Below, one piece after another: positions 10,200 to 18,723 of a stretch of 64,000 nt of DNA. Under the pieces are notes generated by a model, which did no database searches, was not told the DNA's origin, and saw only the letters and a list, made by a program, of their open reading frames with translations. Location of the stretch: contig NZ_JAQNDM010000002.1 in NCBI RefSeq assembly GCF_028368975.1, positions 8,860,425-8,924,424 on the forward strand, given 5' to 3'. The position numbers and the translations under genes were made by a program. Within the stretch, counting starts at the first letter, position 1, and each line of letters begins with the position of its first letter. The stretch comes from Stigmatella ashevillena (GTDB lineage Bacteria > Myxococcota > Myxococcia > Myxococcales > Myxococcaceae).

Positions 10200-12163
10200 G
10201 CCCGCTTCGCGCCAGCCTTGCGCTGCTCCTCGTGCTGTGGGGGGCGGGGTGTGACTCGGAGGCGCCGTCGCCGTCTGCGCCCGCCGGGACACCGGCTCCC
10301 GCCGCCCCCACCGCCCCCACCGTGCCCGCGGGTGTGCTTGCGCGGCTGGAGGCGATCCGAGGCGAGGTGCGATGGGCGCAAGGGGGGAAGACAGGGCCCG
10401 CCAGCGAAGGGCCTCTCCTGAAGGGGGCGGCGCTGGAGACGGGATCGGATGGCTCCGTCACGGTCCGCTTCGAGGATGGCCGCACGGTGGAGGTGGGGCC
10501 CAACGCGCGCTTCGTGCTGGACGAGGATGCCAGTGGGTTGGTGCTCCAGGTGGCTCGCGGCATCGTGCTCAGCCGGGTGCCCGCGGCGGCTCCGGGGCGT
10601 CCGGGGCCTCGGGTCGAGCTGCGCATCTTGACCCCCTATGGCTTCACGCGCGTGAGTGGCCAGGAGGCCAGCGAGGTTCGCGTGAGCGTGGGCCCCAGCG
10701 AAGGCCACGTCGAGGTGCGGTTGGGGACCATTGCCTTCGTGGACAAGGACGGGGCGACGCTTCAGGCCCAGGCGGGCGAGACGGTCTCCGTGACGGCGGG
10801 CCGCGCGGAGTTGGTGGCCCGTCCGGCCAAGGTCTTCGAGCTGGCCCCCATCCAGGTCACGGTGCGGGCCGATTCCGGGCGCGTGGAGGTTCGCTCCCAG
10901 GGCAGCGAGCGGTGGACGGTGAGCAAGGGGAGTCAGCCCCTCGCGCCTGGGGATGGGGTGCGCGTGCGGGGAGGCGTGGCCCTGCTGGGGCTGGAGGGCT
11001 CGGCGTCGACGCTCGCGCTCTCCTCGGGGGGCGAACTGGTGCTGGAGCGGGCAGGGCAACAGGGCGCCGCCGATGAGGCTCGGGTGGATCTGCGCCGGGG
11101 GTCGCTCTCGCTGCGGCTCGCGGAGGGGCGTGACAGCCGGGTGGTGATGCCGGGCCTCACGGTGGAGGCCCATGCCGCGGCCCATGTGGACGTGCGCCGC
11201 ACCTCCCAGGGGCTCGATGTGGCCTCGCTCGCGGGGGACGTGGTGCTGTTGCACGGGGAGAACCGCCAGCCCCTCCGGGCGGGGGAGCAAGCCTCCGTGT
11301 CGGGAACGGGGCCTGCGAAGATCGTCGCGCTGGAGCGAGGGCCGCTCGTGCTGCCCGTCGAGGCGCGCATCCAGGTGTTTCACCGGGGGCTCGAGGAGGT
11401 GACGTTCGACTGGAAGGAGGCAGGCGACGCGGTGGTGGAGGTGGCCACCGACGCGGAGCACCAGCGGATCGTGCTTCGAGGCCTCGTCCACCAACCCTTC
11501 ATCCGGGTGCCGGCCCCTGCGCGGGGCTCGCTGTACCTCCGGGTGCGCAGGCCCGAGGGCACGGAGGTGGCCCGGGGCAGCGCGAACTTCGCGCCGGAAC
11601 GGGCCCCCAAGGAGCTGGCCCGCGTCACCAACGAGGTGCCCGAGGGGCTCGAGAAGACGACCATCTACTACCAGGACAAGCCGCCCGCGGTGACCTTCAC
11701 CTATGGCACCGAGGCGCAGGCGGCCAAGTACCGCGTCCAGGTGTACCGCAGCGGCGCCCTGGGCAAGCCCGTGGCGGAGCGGACCGTGTCCGACACGCGC
11801 GCCTCCGTGGAGGCGGGGGTGCTGGGGGAGGGCAGCTTTCTCTGGTCGGTGACGCCCCTGTCCCAGGGGGGCAAGGCGCTCCGGGGGGGGCGGATGAACA
11901 AGCTGGAGCTCGTGTACGACAACTCGGTGCCCGTCCTGGTCGTTAACTCACCGCGTCATGGCCAGCAAGCAGGCAACCGTGTGCGAACAACAGGCGTGGC
12001 GCCCGTGGGAACGAGGCTGTCCATCAACGGACGGTCGGTAACGCTCGATAGCAAGCACCGCTTCAATACCTGGGCGGAGCCGGTGGGCGCTCCACCCCTT
12101 CTGCTGTTTAAGATGCAGCGGGCGAGCGGTCCGGACGTCTATCTGGTGCGTACCTTGAAGTGA
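10196..12163 (+). CDS. FecR-domain lipoprotein
   Basis: 655 residues. A lipoprotein signal (LALLLVLWGAGC) puts the lipidated Cys near residue 19, followed by a Pro/Ala linker. Two FecR-like beta domains follow: about residues 50-200 (LKGAALETGSDGSVTVRFED, then VEVGPNARFVL, the usual FecR signature) and about 225-375. The C-terminus (about 390-655) has fibronectin- or Ig-like strands. It starts with GTG inside the stop of the upstream gene (GTGA overlap) and ends 11 bp before the kinase start. FecR domains classically occur in iron-signalling anti-sigma factors; here there is no anti-sigma N-terminus, so a peptidoglycan or surface role is more likely. Confidence 0.85.
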   Translation: MSPLRASLALLLVLWGAGCDSEAPSPSAPAGTPAPAAPTAPTVPAGVLARLEAIRGEVRWAQGGKTGPASEGPLLKGAALETGSDGSVTVRFEDGRTVEVGPNARFVLDEDASGLVLQVARGIVLSRVPAAAPGRPGPRVELRILTPYGFTRVSGQEASEVRVSVGPSEGHVEVRLGTIAFVDKDGATLQAQAGETVSVTAGRAELVARPAKVFELAPIQVTVRADSGRVEVRSQGSERWTVSKGSQPLAPGDGVRVRGGVALLGLEGSASTLALSSGGELVLERAGQQGAADEARVDLRRGSLSLRLAEGRDSRVVMPGLTVEAHAAAHVDVRRTSQGLDVASLAGDVVLLHGENRQPLRAGEQASVSGTGPAKIVALERGPLVLPVEARIQVFHRGLEEVTFDWKEAGDAVVEVATDAEHQRIVLRGLVHQPFIRVPAPARGSLYLRVRRPEGTEVARGSANFAPERAPKELARVTNEVPEGLEKTTIYYQDKPPAVTFTYGTEAQAAKYRVQVYRSGALGKPVAERTVSDTRASVEAGVLGEGSFLWSVTPLSQGGKALRGGRMNKLELVYDNSVPVLVVNSPRHGQQAGNRVRTTGVAPVGTRLSINGRSVTLDSKHRFNTWAEPVGAPPLLLFKMQRASGPDVYLVRTLK

Positions 12164-12174
12164 GGTTCTTCGGA

Positions 12175-13911
12175 ATGAACGAGTCCCAGACGGTCCTCGA
12201 GCCTGCGATCCTGGCCCAGCCCCTGCGTCCGTACGGGAACTACGTGCTGGTGCGCAAGCTGGCCGAGGGCGGCATGGCGGAGATCTTCCTCGCCAAGCTG
12301 CTGGGGGCCGACGGCTTCGAGCGCAACGTCGTCATCAAGCGCATGCTGTCGCACCTGTCGAGCATGCCCGACTTCGTGGACATGTTCCGGGACGAGGCGC
12401 GGCTGGCGGCGCGGCTCTCTCACCCGAACATCATCCAGATTCACGAGCTGGGGTTCATCGAGGGTTGCTACTACATCTGCATGGAGTACCTGGCGGGGGA
12501 GGACTTCTCCACCACGCTGCGCCAGGCGGGCCGCAAGCGCCAGTACACGCCCATCCCCATCGTCCTGCGGGTGCTCGTGGATGCGGCCCGGGGGCTTCAC
12601 TACGCCCACGAGTTCACCAACGAGCTGGGCCAGTGCCTGAACATCGTCCACCGGGACATCTCCCCCTCGAACCTCTACCTGACCTATCAGGGGCAGGTGA
12701 AGGTGCTGGACTTCGGCATCGCCAAGGCGGAGTCGCGCCTCGCCCAGACGCGCACCGGCGTGGTGAAGGGCAAGTACATCTACATGGCCCCCGAGCAGGC
12801 CCGGGGGGATGAGGTGGACCGGCGGTCAGATGTCTTCTCCCTGGGGGTGAGCCTCTATGAGTCGCTCACCAACGTGCGGCCCTTCGCCCGCGAGAATGAC
12901 CTGGCCATCCTCAACGCGCTCCTGAAGGGAGACTTCGCGCCGCCCACCACGTTGCGCCGCGAGGTGCCGAAGGCCCTGGAGGCGGTGGTGCTCAAGGCGA
13001 TGGCGCCGCGTCCCGAGAACCGCTACGCCACGGCGGGCGAGTTCGCGGATGCCCTGGAGCGGGGGCTGGCCGACCAGGTGCCGCTGGCCACGCACGCCCA
13101 GTTGGTTGAGTACCTGCGGGGCCAGTTTGGCGATGAGCGTTTCTCGGAGAAGACCCGCATCCCCGCGCTGGCCACCCTGAAGGCCCAGGCGGCCGCCACC
13201 CCTCCGCCACCGCCCCGGAGCAGCGTCACCATCTCGGTGGTGTCCGCGCAGACCTTTGTCGAGGGGGCCGGCAGCGCGCAGGCGATGCGGGAGGGTGCGT
13301 CTCGTGGGAGGGGACGCGGGGCCCGTGTGCTCGCGCTCGGGACTGCGGTGGGCCTCTTGCTGCTGGGTGCGGCGTTCACGACGTGGCGCTTTTCGGCAGG
13401 GCCGGTGGTGACCGCCCGGCTCGACGTCGCCCCCGCCCCCGCGAGTGCGCCCTCTCCGGAGGTTGCTCTCGAGGTGCCTCCCGCACCCGAGCCCTCCGCC
13501 GTTGCTGCCGCTTTGCCGGCGGTGGAGCCGCCGCCCGTGGCCGTGGAGGCGCCTCCTCCCGAACCCGAAAAGGTTCCTTCTTCTCCGGCGAAGGCCTCGT
13601 CCAAGGCGGCGAAAGCCCGCGTGGTGTCGCTGGGCCTCGAGGACGTGCAGCGCGTCGTCTCTCGGGCCAGCGCCCGGATCGCCAATTGCTTCGAGCGGCA
13701 CAAGGCGGACCTGCCCGCGGACGCGGGCAAGGTGAGCGTGAGGCTCACCATTGCGTCTTCGGGCCGGGTGAAGGCGCAAACCCAGGGGCCGCTGGCGTCC
13801 CGGTCGGTGGGGCAGTGCCTGGAGACGCAAGCCGAGCGCCTGCGTTTCCCTGCCCACCGGGACCAGGAGGTCAACGTGGTGCTGCCGTTCGACTACCGGG
13901 TGGCGCGGTAG
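12175..13911 (+). CDS. Membrane Ser/Thr protein kinase with AgmX/PglI-type C-terminal domain
   Basis: 578 residues from ATG 12175, which has GAGG 9 bp upstream; an in-frame GTG at 12160 is possible. The Hanks-type kinase domain (about 22-300) shows a Gly-rich loop (LAEGGMAEIF), catalytic Lys55 (NVVIK), HRDISPSN near 159, DFG near 179 and APE near 205. A Pro/Ala-rich linker, one TM helix (about 384-405) and a C-terminal domain (about 485-578: LGLEDVQRVVSRASARIANC, then SVRLTIASSGRV) follow. This tail matches the AgmX/PglI C-terminal family, which resembles TonB-type periplasmic domains. Third gene of an overlapping set with the FecR lipoprotein, so it may sense envelope state. Confidence 0.93.
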   Translation: MNESQTVLEPAILAQPLRPYGNYVLVRKLAEGGMAEIFLAKLLGADGFERNVVIKRMLSHLSSMPDFVDMFRDEARLAARLSHPNIIQIHELGFIEGCYYICMEYLAGEDFSTTLRQAGRKRQYTPIPIVLRVLVDAARGLHYAHEFTNELGQCLNIVHRDISPSNLYLTYQGQVKVLDFGIAKAESRLAQTRTGVVKGKYIYMAPEQARGDEVDRRSDVFSLGVSLYESLTNVRPFARENDLAILNALLKGDFAPPTTLRREVPKALEAVVLKAMAPRPENRYATAGEFADALERGLADQVPLATHAQLVEYLRGQFGDERFSEKTRIPALATLKAQAAATPPPPPRSSVTISVVSAQTFVEGAGSAQAMREGASRGRGRGARVLALGTAVGLLLLGAAFTTWRFSAGPVVTARLDVAPAPASAPSPEVALEVPPAPEPSAVAAALPAVEPPPVAVEAPPPEPEKVPSSPAKASSKAAKARVVSLGLEDVQRVVSRASARIANCFERHKADLPADAGKVSVRLTIASSGRVKAQTQGPLASRSVGQCLETQAERLRFPAHRDQEVNVVLPFDYRVAR

Positions 13912-13917
13912 GCGGCG

Positions 13918-14511
13918 CTACAGCTCGCGCCGGGCGCTGAGCGCCTTGGCCAAGGTCGCCTGATCGGCGTACTCGAGATCGCCTCCCATGGGCAGGCCCT
14001 GGGCGATGCGGCTGACGCGCAAGCCCAGGGGCTTGAGCAGGCGCATCAGGTAGAGCGAGGTGGCCTCGCCCTCCACGTCCGGGTTGGTGGCGAGGATGAT
14101 CTCCTCCACCTTGCTGTCGCCCAGCCGCTCCAGCAACTCCCGGATGCGCAGCTGGTCCGGGCCGATGCCCTCCAGCGGCGACAGCACGCCGTGCAGCACG
14201 TGGTAGCGGCCCTTGAACTCGCGGGTGCGCTCCAGGGCCATCAGGTCCGCGAAGGTCTCCACGACGCACAGCACGCGCTCGTCCCGGCGGCTGTCACGGC
14301 AGAAGCCGCACAGCTCTGTGTCCGTGAGCGAGAAGCAGCGGGCGCACAGGTGCACCTTCTCCTTCACCTCGCGGATGGCCAGGGACAGGTCCACGGCGTA
14401 CTCGCTGGGAGCCCGCAGGATGTGAAACGCGAGGCGCTGCGCGGTCTTCTCGCCGATGCCCGGAAGCTTCGCGAGCTGGGCCACCAGGCGATTGAGGGGA
14501 TCGGGCGTCAT
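13918..14511 (-). CDS. recR: Recombination protein RecR
   Basis: 197 residues, full length. The order is helix-hairpin-helix (NRLVAQLAKLPGIGEKTAQR), a C4 zinc finger (CARCFSLTDTELCGFC) and a Toprim domain (VVETFADLMALE, then ATNPDVEGEATSLYL). RecR works with RecF and RecO to load RecA at gaps. It begins 6 bp after ybaB in the widely conserved dnaX-ybaB-recR order. It converges on the kinase gene with only 6 bp between the stop codons. Confidence 0.97.
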   Translation of the reverse strand: MTPDPLNRLVAQLAKLPGIGEKTAQRLAFHILRAPSEYAVDLSLAIREVKEKVHLCARCFSLTDTELCGFCRDSRRDERVLCVVETFADLMALERTREFKGRYHVLHGVLSPLEGIGPDQLRIRELLERLGDSKVEEIILATNPDVEGEATSLYLMRLLKPLGLRVSRIAQGLPMGGDLEYADQATLAKALSARREL

Positions 14512-14517
14512 CCGGTG

Positions 14518-14835
14518 TTAGGTAATCCCGGGGATCTTCACCCCGCCGGAGATTTTGGCGAGCTCCTTCTGCATGTGCTGACGGCTGCTCGCCAGGGCAG
14601 CGTTGACGGCGGCGGTGATGAGGTCCTCGAGCATGCCGGTGTCGTTCGGATCGATGGCGGCCTTGTCGATGTGAATGCTCTGGACCTCCTGGATGCCGTT
14701 GACCACGACCTTGACGCGGCCTTCGCCCGAGGAGGACTCCACCTTCTCGTTGGCGAGCTCCTGCTTGCGCTGTTCGATCTTCTCCGTGAGCTTGTTGGCC
14801 TGCCGGATGAAGTAGTTCAGGTCGATGCCGGGCAT
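14518..14835 (-). CDS. ybaB: YbaB/EbfC family nucleoid-associated protein
   Basis: 105 residues, typical for the family: an N-terminal helix (YFIRQANKLTEKIEQRKQEL), a central beta hairpin (GRVKVVVNGIQEVQSIHIDK) and a C-terminal helix (LEDLITAAVNAALASSRQHM). YbaB dimers bind DNA with little specificity. Located between dnaX and recR as in most bacteria, which supports the call. Confidence 0.95.
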   Translation of the reverse strand: MPGIDLNYFIRQANKLTEKIEQRKQELANEKVESSSGEGRVKVVVNGIQEVQSIHIDKAAIDPNDTGMLEDLITAAVNAALASSRQHMQKELAKISGGVKIPGIT

Positions 14836-14929
14836 GAGACTTCCTCTTCGAGCGTTGGAGCGGCCGCCTGCCAGGGGCCGCGGGAACGGAAGGATGTGGG
14901 GCGCACCCTAGCGTCGCGCGGGGGTCTTG

Positions 14930-15805
14930 TCAGGCACTGTCCTCGGGAACCTCGGGGGCCGGACTGGCAGAGGGGCGCTCGGGCTCGACGACCTGGATGT
15001 GCTCGATTTCGCCCCCCAGCAGCTTCAGCACCGAGCGCACCGCGGGGTGGGAGCGGACCTTCCCCTCGGTGCTCTGCGTGTGCGCGGCGCGGGCCTGGGA
15101 GTCCTGCTCGGCGAGGCTGATGGTGGAGGCCGCCACTTCGGCGGTGGCTTCCTCCACGGTGAGCTTCATGGGCCGGCCGAAGTGCTCTGTGAGCGCCTTC
15201 TCCACGAGGGTTTTGCCGAGGGCCGCCCCGATGGTGGTGCGGTGGAACGCCGCCGCGGGAACGTAGGCCACGCCCACCTCGCCTGGGCGCAGCCACAGCA
15301 GCCGCCCATTGGCCAGGGAGGTGCCATGCCGGGTGCTGGCGCTGCGGACGGTCTCCACCGCTGCGCGCCAGCGATCGGCCAGGGGGAGGGCCGGGTTGTC
15401 CCTGCCTCGGGCCACGGGCGGGGGCGGTGCCTCGGGCTCGGGTTCTTCCCCGGGCAGACAGTCCCCGGAAGCACAGCCTTCGGCCGAGCCTTCCTCGGCA
15501 AAGAGGCGCTCATCGACGCTGTCGTCCACGCTCTCGGGCTTGCGCACGTTGGTGAGCCGCACCACGGGAGCAGGTGCGGTGACGCGCGAGAGCGGGGTCG
15601 CTACGGCGGGAGCGGGTGGGACAGGGGCAGCCTGGACGGGAGCAGCCTGGACAGGGGCAGTCTGGACAGGGGCAGTCTGGACAGGGGCTGCCGGGACGGG
15701 AACGGGACGGGGAGGCTCGGGGGGGCGCTCAGACGCGAAAGTTCGAGGGACCGGAGCGACCTCCGGACGCTCCGGACTGGGACTTCGCTGCGCCGTCTCC
15801 GGCAG
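14930..15805 (-). CDS. dnaX: dnaX 3' part, tau-specific C-terminal region in a shifted frame
   Basis: This reading frame is open from 15805 (just after a TGA at 15806-15808) to the stop at 14930. It encodes a Pro-rich linker with five APVQ repeats, then a folded domain (ADRWRAAVETVRSASTRHGT, RTTIGAALGKTLVEKALTEH, GRPMKLTVEEATAEVAAS) as expected for the tau-only end of the DNA polymerase III clamp-loader subunit. It is one base downstream (+1) relative to the upstream dnaX frame; the two overlap for about 77 bp (15729-15805). It has no convincing start or ribosome-binding site of its own. Either a +1 frameshift joins them, the gene is mutated, or one base is wrong in the sequence. Confidence 0.75.
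   Translation of the reverse strand: MPETAQRSPSPERPEVAPVPRTFASERPPEPPRPVPVPAAPVQTAPVQTAPVQAAPVQAAPVPPAPAVATPLSRVTAPAPVVRLTNVRKPESVDDSVDERLFAEEGSAEGCASGDCLPGEEPEPEAPPPPVARGRDNPALPLADRWRAAVETVRSASTRHGTSLANGRLLWLRPGEVGVAYVPAAAFHRTTIGAALGKTLVEKALTEHFGRPMKLTVEEATAEVAASTISLAEQDSQARAAHTQSTEGKVRSHPAVRSVLKLLGGEIEHIQVVEPERPSASPAPEVPEDSA
15614..15688 (-). repeat. Five tandem 15-bp units in dnaX linker
   Basis: Five head-to-tail 15-nt units (consensus GCCCCTGTCCAGACT on the minus strand) encode APVQT/APVQA repeats in the linker of the tau-specific part of dnaX. Units 1 and 2 are identical, the others differ by one to three bases. Because the unit is a multiple of three, copy-number changes would alter linker length without changing frame. 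Confidence 0.9.
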
Positions 15806-16955
15806 TCAAACCCTGGGCGAGCCGGTCCACCTTGGCCAGGAGGTCCGGGATGCTGCTGGACGGGGAGAGCTGGATGGCCTTGAGCAGCGCCATCTCCAGC
15901 GCGAGCCGGGGCTGGGCCGCGCGGGCGACGTCCCACACGCAGCCATGCACGATGTCGAACAGGCGGGCGAGCTGGGCCGAGTCCGCCTCCTGGGCCAGGG
16001 CGAGGAGGGCCTTCTGCTCGGACTCCGCCAGCTCCGCGGGGGCCTCGCCCACGGCCTTGGTGACGAAGAGGTGGCGAAGCTGGAGCGCCAGCTCCTCCGC
16101 GAGCCGCTTCAGGTCCAAGCCCCGGTTGAAGATCTCCTCCACGCGCTCCAGCACCTTGCGCGCGTCCTTGCGCACGAGCGCCTCGGCGAAGTCCTGCACC
16201 ACGGTGCGGTCGATGGCGCCCAGCGCCTCGGCCACGGACTCATCGGTGGGGTGGGCGCCGCACGAGGCGAGCACCTGGTCCAGGAGGCTGAGCGCATCGC
16301 GCATGCCGCCTTCGGACTGACGGACCACCAGGGACAGGGAGCGGTCCGAGATGCCCGCGCCTTCCGCCTCGCAGATCTGCTTGAGCCGCTGGAGCATGCG
16401 CGCGGCAGGGATGCGGCGGAAGTTGTGGCGCTGGCAGCGGGAGAGGATGGTGTCCGGGAGCTTGTGCGCCTCGGTCGTCGCGAAGATGAACTTCACGTGT
16501 CCGGGTGGCTCCTCCAGCGTCTTCAGGAGCGCGTTGAACGCGGCCCCCGAGAGCATGTGGACCTCGTCGATGATGTAGATCTTGTGCCGGTCACGCTGCG
16601 GCAGGTACTTGGCGTTCTCGCGGATCTCCCGCACGTTCTCGACGCCGTTGTTGGACGCACCGTCGATCTCGGCCACATCGACGGAGGTGCCCGAGGTGAT
16701 CTCGATGCAGGCCCGGCACGTGCCGCAGGGGCTCGCGGTGGGGCCCTGCTCGCAGTTGAGGGCCTTGGCGAGCAGGCGGGCGGCCGTCGTCTTGCCCACC
16801 CCGCGAGGGCCGCAGAACAGGTAGGCGTGAGCCACCCGGTCCATCTTGATGGCGTTCGCGATGGTCCGGACGATGTGCTCCTGTCCGGTCATGTCGTCGA
16901 AGGTCTGCGGGCGCCATTTGCGTGCGAGGACGAGGTAACTCATGGGGATGATCAT
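15729..16955 (-). CDS. dnaX: DNA polymerase III subunit gamma/tau, N-terminal ATPase part
   Basis: 408 residues. AAA+ domain: LARKWRPQTFDDMTGQEH start, Walker A GPRGVGKTTAARLLAKALNC, four-Cys zinc module (CEQGPTASPCGTCRAC), Walker B/DEVHMLS, and sensor 1 IFATTEAHKLPDTILSRC; then domains II and III to about residue 365. It stops at 15729 (…SGPSNFRV) inside a Pro/Ser-rich linker, the position expected for a gamma-length product. The tau-specific remainder is encoded in another frame immediately downstream. Loads the sliding clamp in the replisome. In E. coli the zero frame gives tau and -1 slippage gives gamma; here the zero frame gives the short form. Confidence 0.95.
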   Translation of the reverse strand: MIIPMSYLVLARKWRPQTFDDMTGQEHIVRTIANAIKMDRVAHAYLFCGPRGVGKTTAARLLAKALNCEQGPTASPCGTCRACIEITSGTSVDVAEIDGASNNGVENVREIRENAKYLPQRDRHKIYIIDEVHMLSGAAFNALLKTLEEPPGHVKFIFATTEAHKLPDTILSRCQRHNFRRIPAARMLQRLKQICEAEGAGISDRSLSLVVRQSEGGMRDALSLLDQVLASCGAHPTDESVAEALGAIDRTVVQDFAEALVRKDARKVLERVEEIFNRGLDLKRLAEELALQLRHLFVTKAVGEAPAELAESEQKALLALAQEADSAQLARLFDIVHGCVWDVARAAQPRLALEMALLKAIQLSPSSSIPDLLAKVDRLAQGLTAGDGAAKSQSGASGGRSGPSNFRV

Positions 16956-17074
16956 CTAAACACGGGGGCGCGAAGGATCCATGCGCCATCCGTGGAAGGC
17001 CGCCCCTTCGGTTGGAAGAGGCGGCGAGGAGTCCACATCTCGGACTCCGGGTGAGGGACAATTCCTGGATTCGC

Positions 17075-18613
17075 TCAGTGTTCCAGGGCTTTGAGCACCA
17101 CGCCCGCGGCGTTGTGGCCCGCGGCGCCGATGACGCTGCCGGCCGGATGGCAGCCCGCGCCGCAGAAGTAGAGCCCTTGCACCGGCGTCTCGTAGGGCAG
17201 CCGGTCGGTGAAGCCGCGCTTGTTGTCCACGTGGTGGATGTGGCCGTGGGTGATGCCGAAGTGGGACTCGATGCGCGGCGGGGTGAGGGCGAAGGTCTCC
17301 ACCACCAGATCGCTGGTGCCGGGGGCGAAGCGGTCGCAGATGGACAGCAGGTGCTGGACGTAGCGCGACTCTTCTTTTTCCCAAGAGGAACCGGCGGGCT
17401 GCGAGGGGACCCACTGCACGAAGAGGGCGGAGTTGTGGTGGCCCTGTTCATCGCGGAGCGAGGGATCGATGGGGGTGTGGAAGTACCACTCGATGGAGGG
17501 ACACTCCGAGAGCCGTCCGGCCTGCGTGTCGGCGTAGGCGCGTGCGAGCGCGCCGAGCACGTCCTTCTCTTGCGGCAACAGATGGATGGTGGGGCCGAAC
17601 TGGCCGCGATCCTCGGGCAGACAGGTGAAGGTGGGCAGCCCCTTGAGGCACAGGTTGACCTTGAGGGTGGTGCCCGGGGCGGCCATGGCTTCGATGCGCT
17701 GGCGGAAGTCCTTGGGCACGGCGGAGGATTCCAGCAGCCCGAGCGTGCGGAAGGGATCCGCGTTGGAGACCACCACGGAGGCGGAGAGCTCCTCGCCGCT
17801 CTGGAGGACCACGCCCTTCACCACGCCGCCGTCCGTGCGGATGGAGGCCACGGGAGCGCGCGTGCGGATCTCCGCGCCATGCTTGCGGGCCACCCGCTCC
17901 AGGGACTGGGTGACGGTGCCCATGCCCCCGCTGACGATCATCCACGTGCCGCCCGCGCCCGGCAGCCGGCACATGTTGTGGACGAGCAGGTTCATGCCCG
18001 CGCCCGGCGTGTCGTAGCCGGCGTCCAGTCCGGAGAAGGCATCTGTTACCGCATACATGGCCTTCACGAGGTCCGACTTGAAGCCAAAGCGGTCCAGGTA
18101 CTCGTGGGCCGAGCCCCGGCACAGCCGGACGAAGGCGTTGCGCAGGGCCGGGCGGAGGTAGCGCTCGGCGGTCTCCTCCAAGGACAGCGGTGGCAGCAGC
18201 CACGCGGGGGCCAGATCGTCGCGCATGGCCGCCAGCTCGGTGTTCATGGCCTGGTTGGCCTTCCAGTCCGCTTCGGAGAAGAACTCGAGGAACTGGCGCT
18301 GCATCTCGTGCTCGTTGGAGCCGAACAGGAGGTAGCGCTTGTCGGTGGTGGGCAGGAAGTAGTGCGGATCCCTGCGCTTCAGGGGCAGATCCAGCTCCAA
18401 CTCGCGCAGAATCTCCGGCGGCATGAGCCCCAGCAGGTACGCCCCCGTGGAGACCCCCAGCTTGGGCGCCGCGCGGAACGGGTACTCCGTCTTGCAAGCG
18501 CCCCCCACGGTGTCCTTGTCCTCGAGGACGGTGACCTTCAGCCCGCGCCGTGCGAGCAGCGCCGCGGTGACCAGTCCATTGTGGCCTGCGCCTACGATGA
18601 TGACATCCGGCAT
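17075..18613 (-). CDS. Phytoene-dehydrogenase-like FAD oxidoreductase
   Basis: 512 residues with an N-terminal dinucleotide-binding motif (VIIVGAGHNGLVTAALLARR) followed by the acidic E-D at the end of strand 2 and GGACKTEYPF typical of carotenoid desaturase/PYROXD2-type amine-oxidase folds. The C-terminal FAD signature is YFCGAGCHPAGSVIGAAGHN. No carotenoid cluster is adjacent, so a carotenoid role is not supported; PYROXD2-like proteins are often of unknown substrate. Separated by about 120 bp from dnaX and divergent from the mannosyltransferase gene. Confidence 0.88.
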   Translation of the reverse strand: MPDVIIVGAGHNGLVTAALLARRGLKVTVLEDKDTVGGACKTEYPFRAAPKLGVSTGAYLLGLMPPEILRELELDLPLKRRDPHYFLPTTDKRYLLFGSNEHEMQRQFLEFFSEADWKANQAMNTELAAMRDDLAPAWLLPPLSLEETAERYLRPALRNAFVRLCRGSAHEYLDRFGFKSDLVKAMYAVTDAFSGLDAGYDTPGAGMNLLVHNMCRLPGAGGTWMIVSGGMGTVTQSLERVARKHGAEIRTRAPVASIRTDGGVVKGVVLQSGEELSASVVVSNADPFRTLGLLESSAVPKDFRQRIEAMAAPGTTLKVNLCLKGLPTFTCLPEDRGQFGPTIHLLPQEKDVLGALARAYADTQAGRLSECPSIEWYFHTPIDPSLRDEQGHHNSALFVQWVPSQPAGSSWEKEESRYVQHLLSICDRFAPGTSDLVVETFALTPPRIESHFGITHGHIHHVDNKRGFTDRLPYETPVQGLYFCGAGCHPAGSVIGAAGHNAAGVVLKALEH

Positions 18614-18723
18614 GGTGCCCTCCTGAAGATGTCGCTCTTACCCGAGCCTGGGGGAGCGGGACAAACATCCCATGGCTTGCGTGTTGATGCCGGGACGGTG
18701 AGAGTCGTACCGCCACGACCGCG

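Noticed and set aside
7563-10292. 909-residue frame on the minus strand
   Set aside because: The first 589 residues are antisense to the 8628-10199 gene and look low-complexity; the real start is ATG 8525.
15729-15805. E. coli-type -1 frameshift in dnaX
   Set aside because: The tau-specific frame is +1 (or -2) from the ATPase frame, and no A/T-rich slippery heptamer is present in the overlap.
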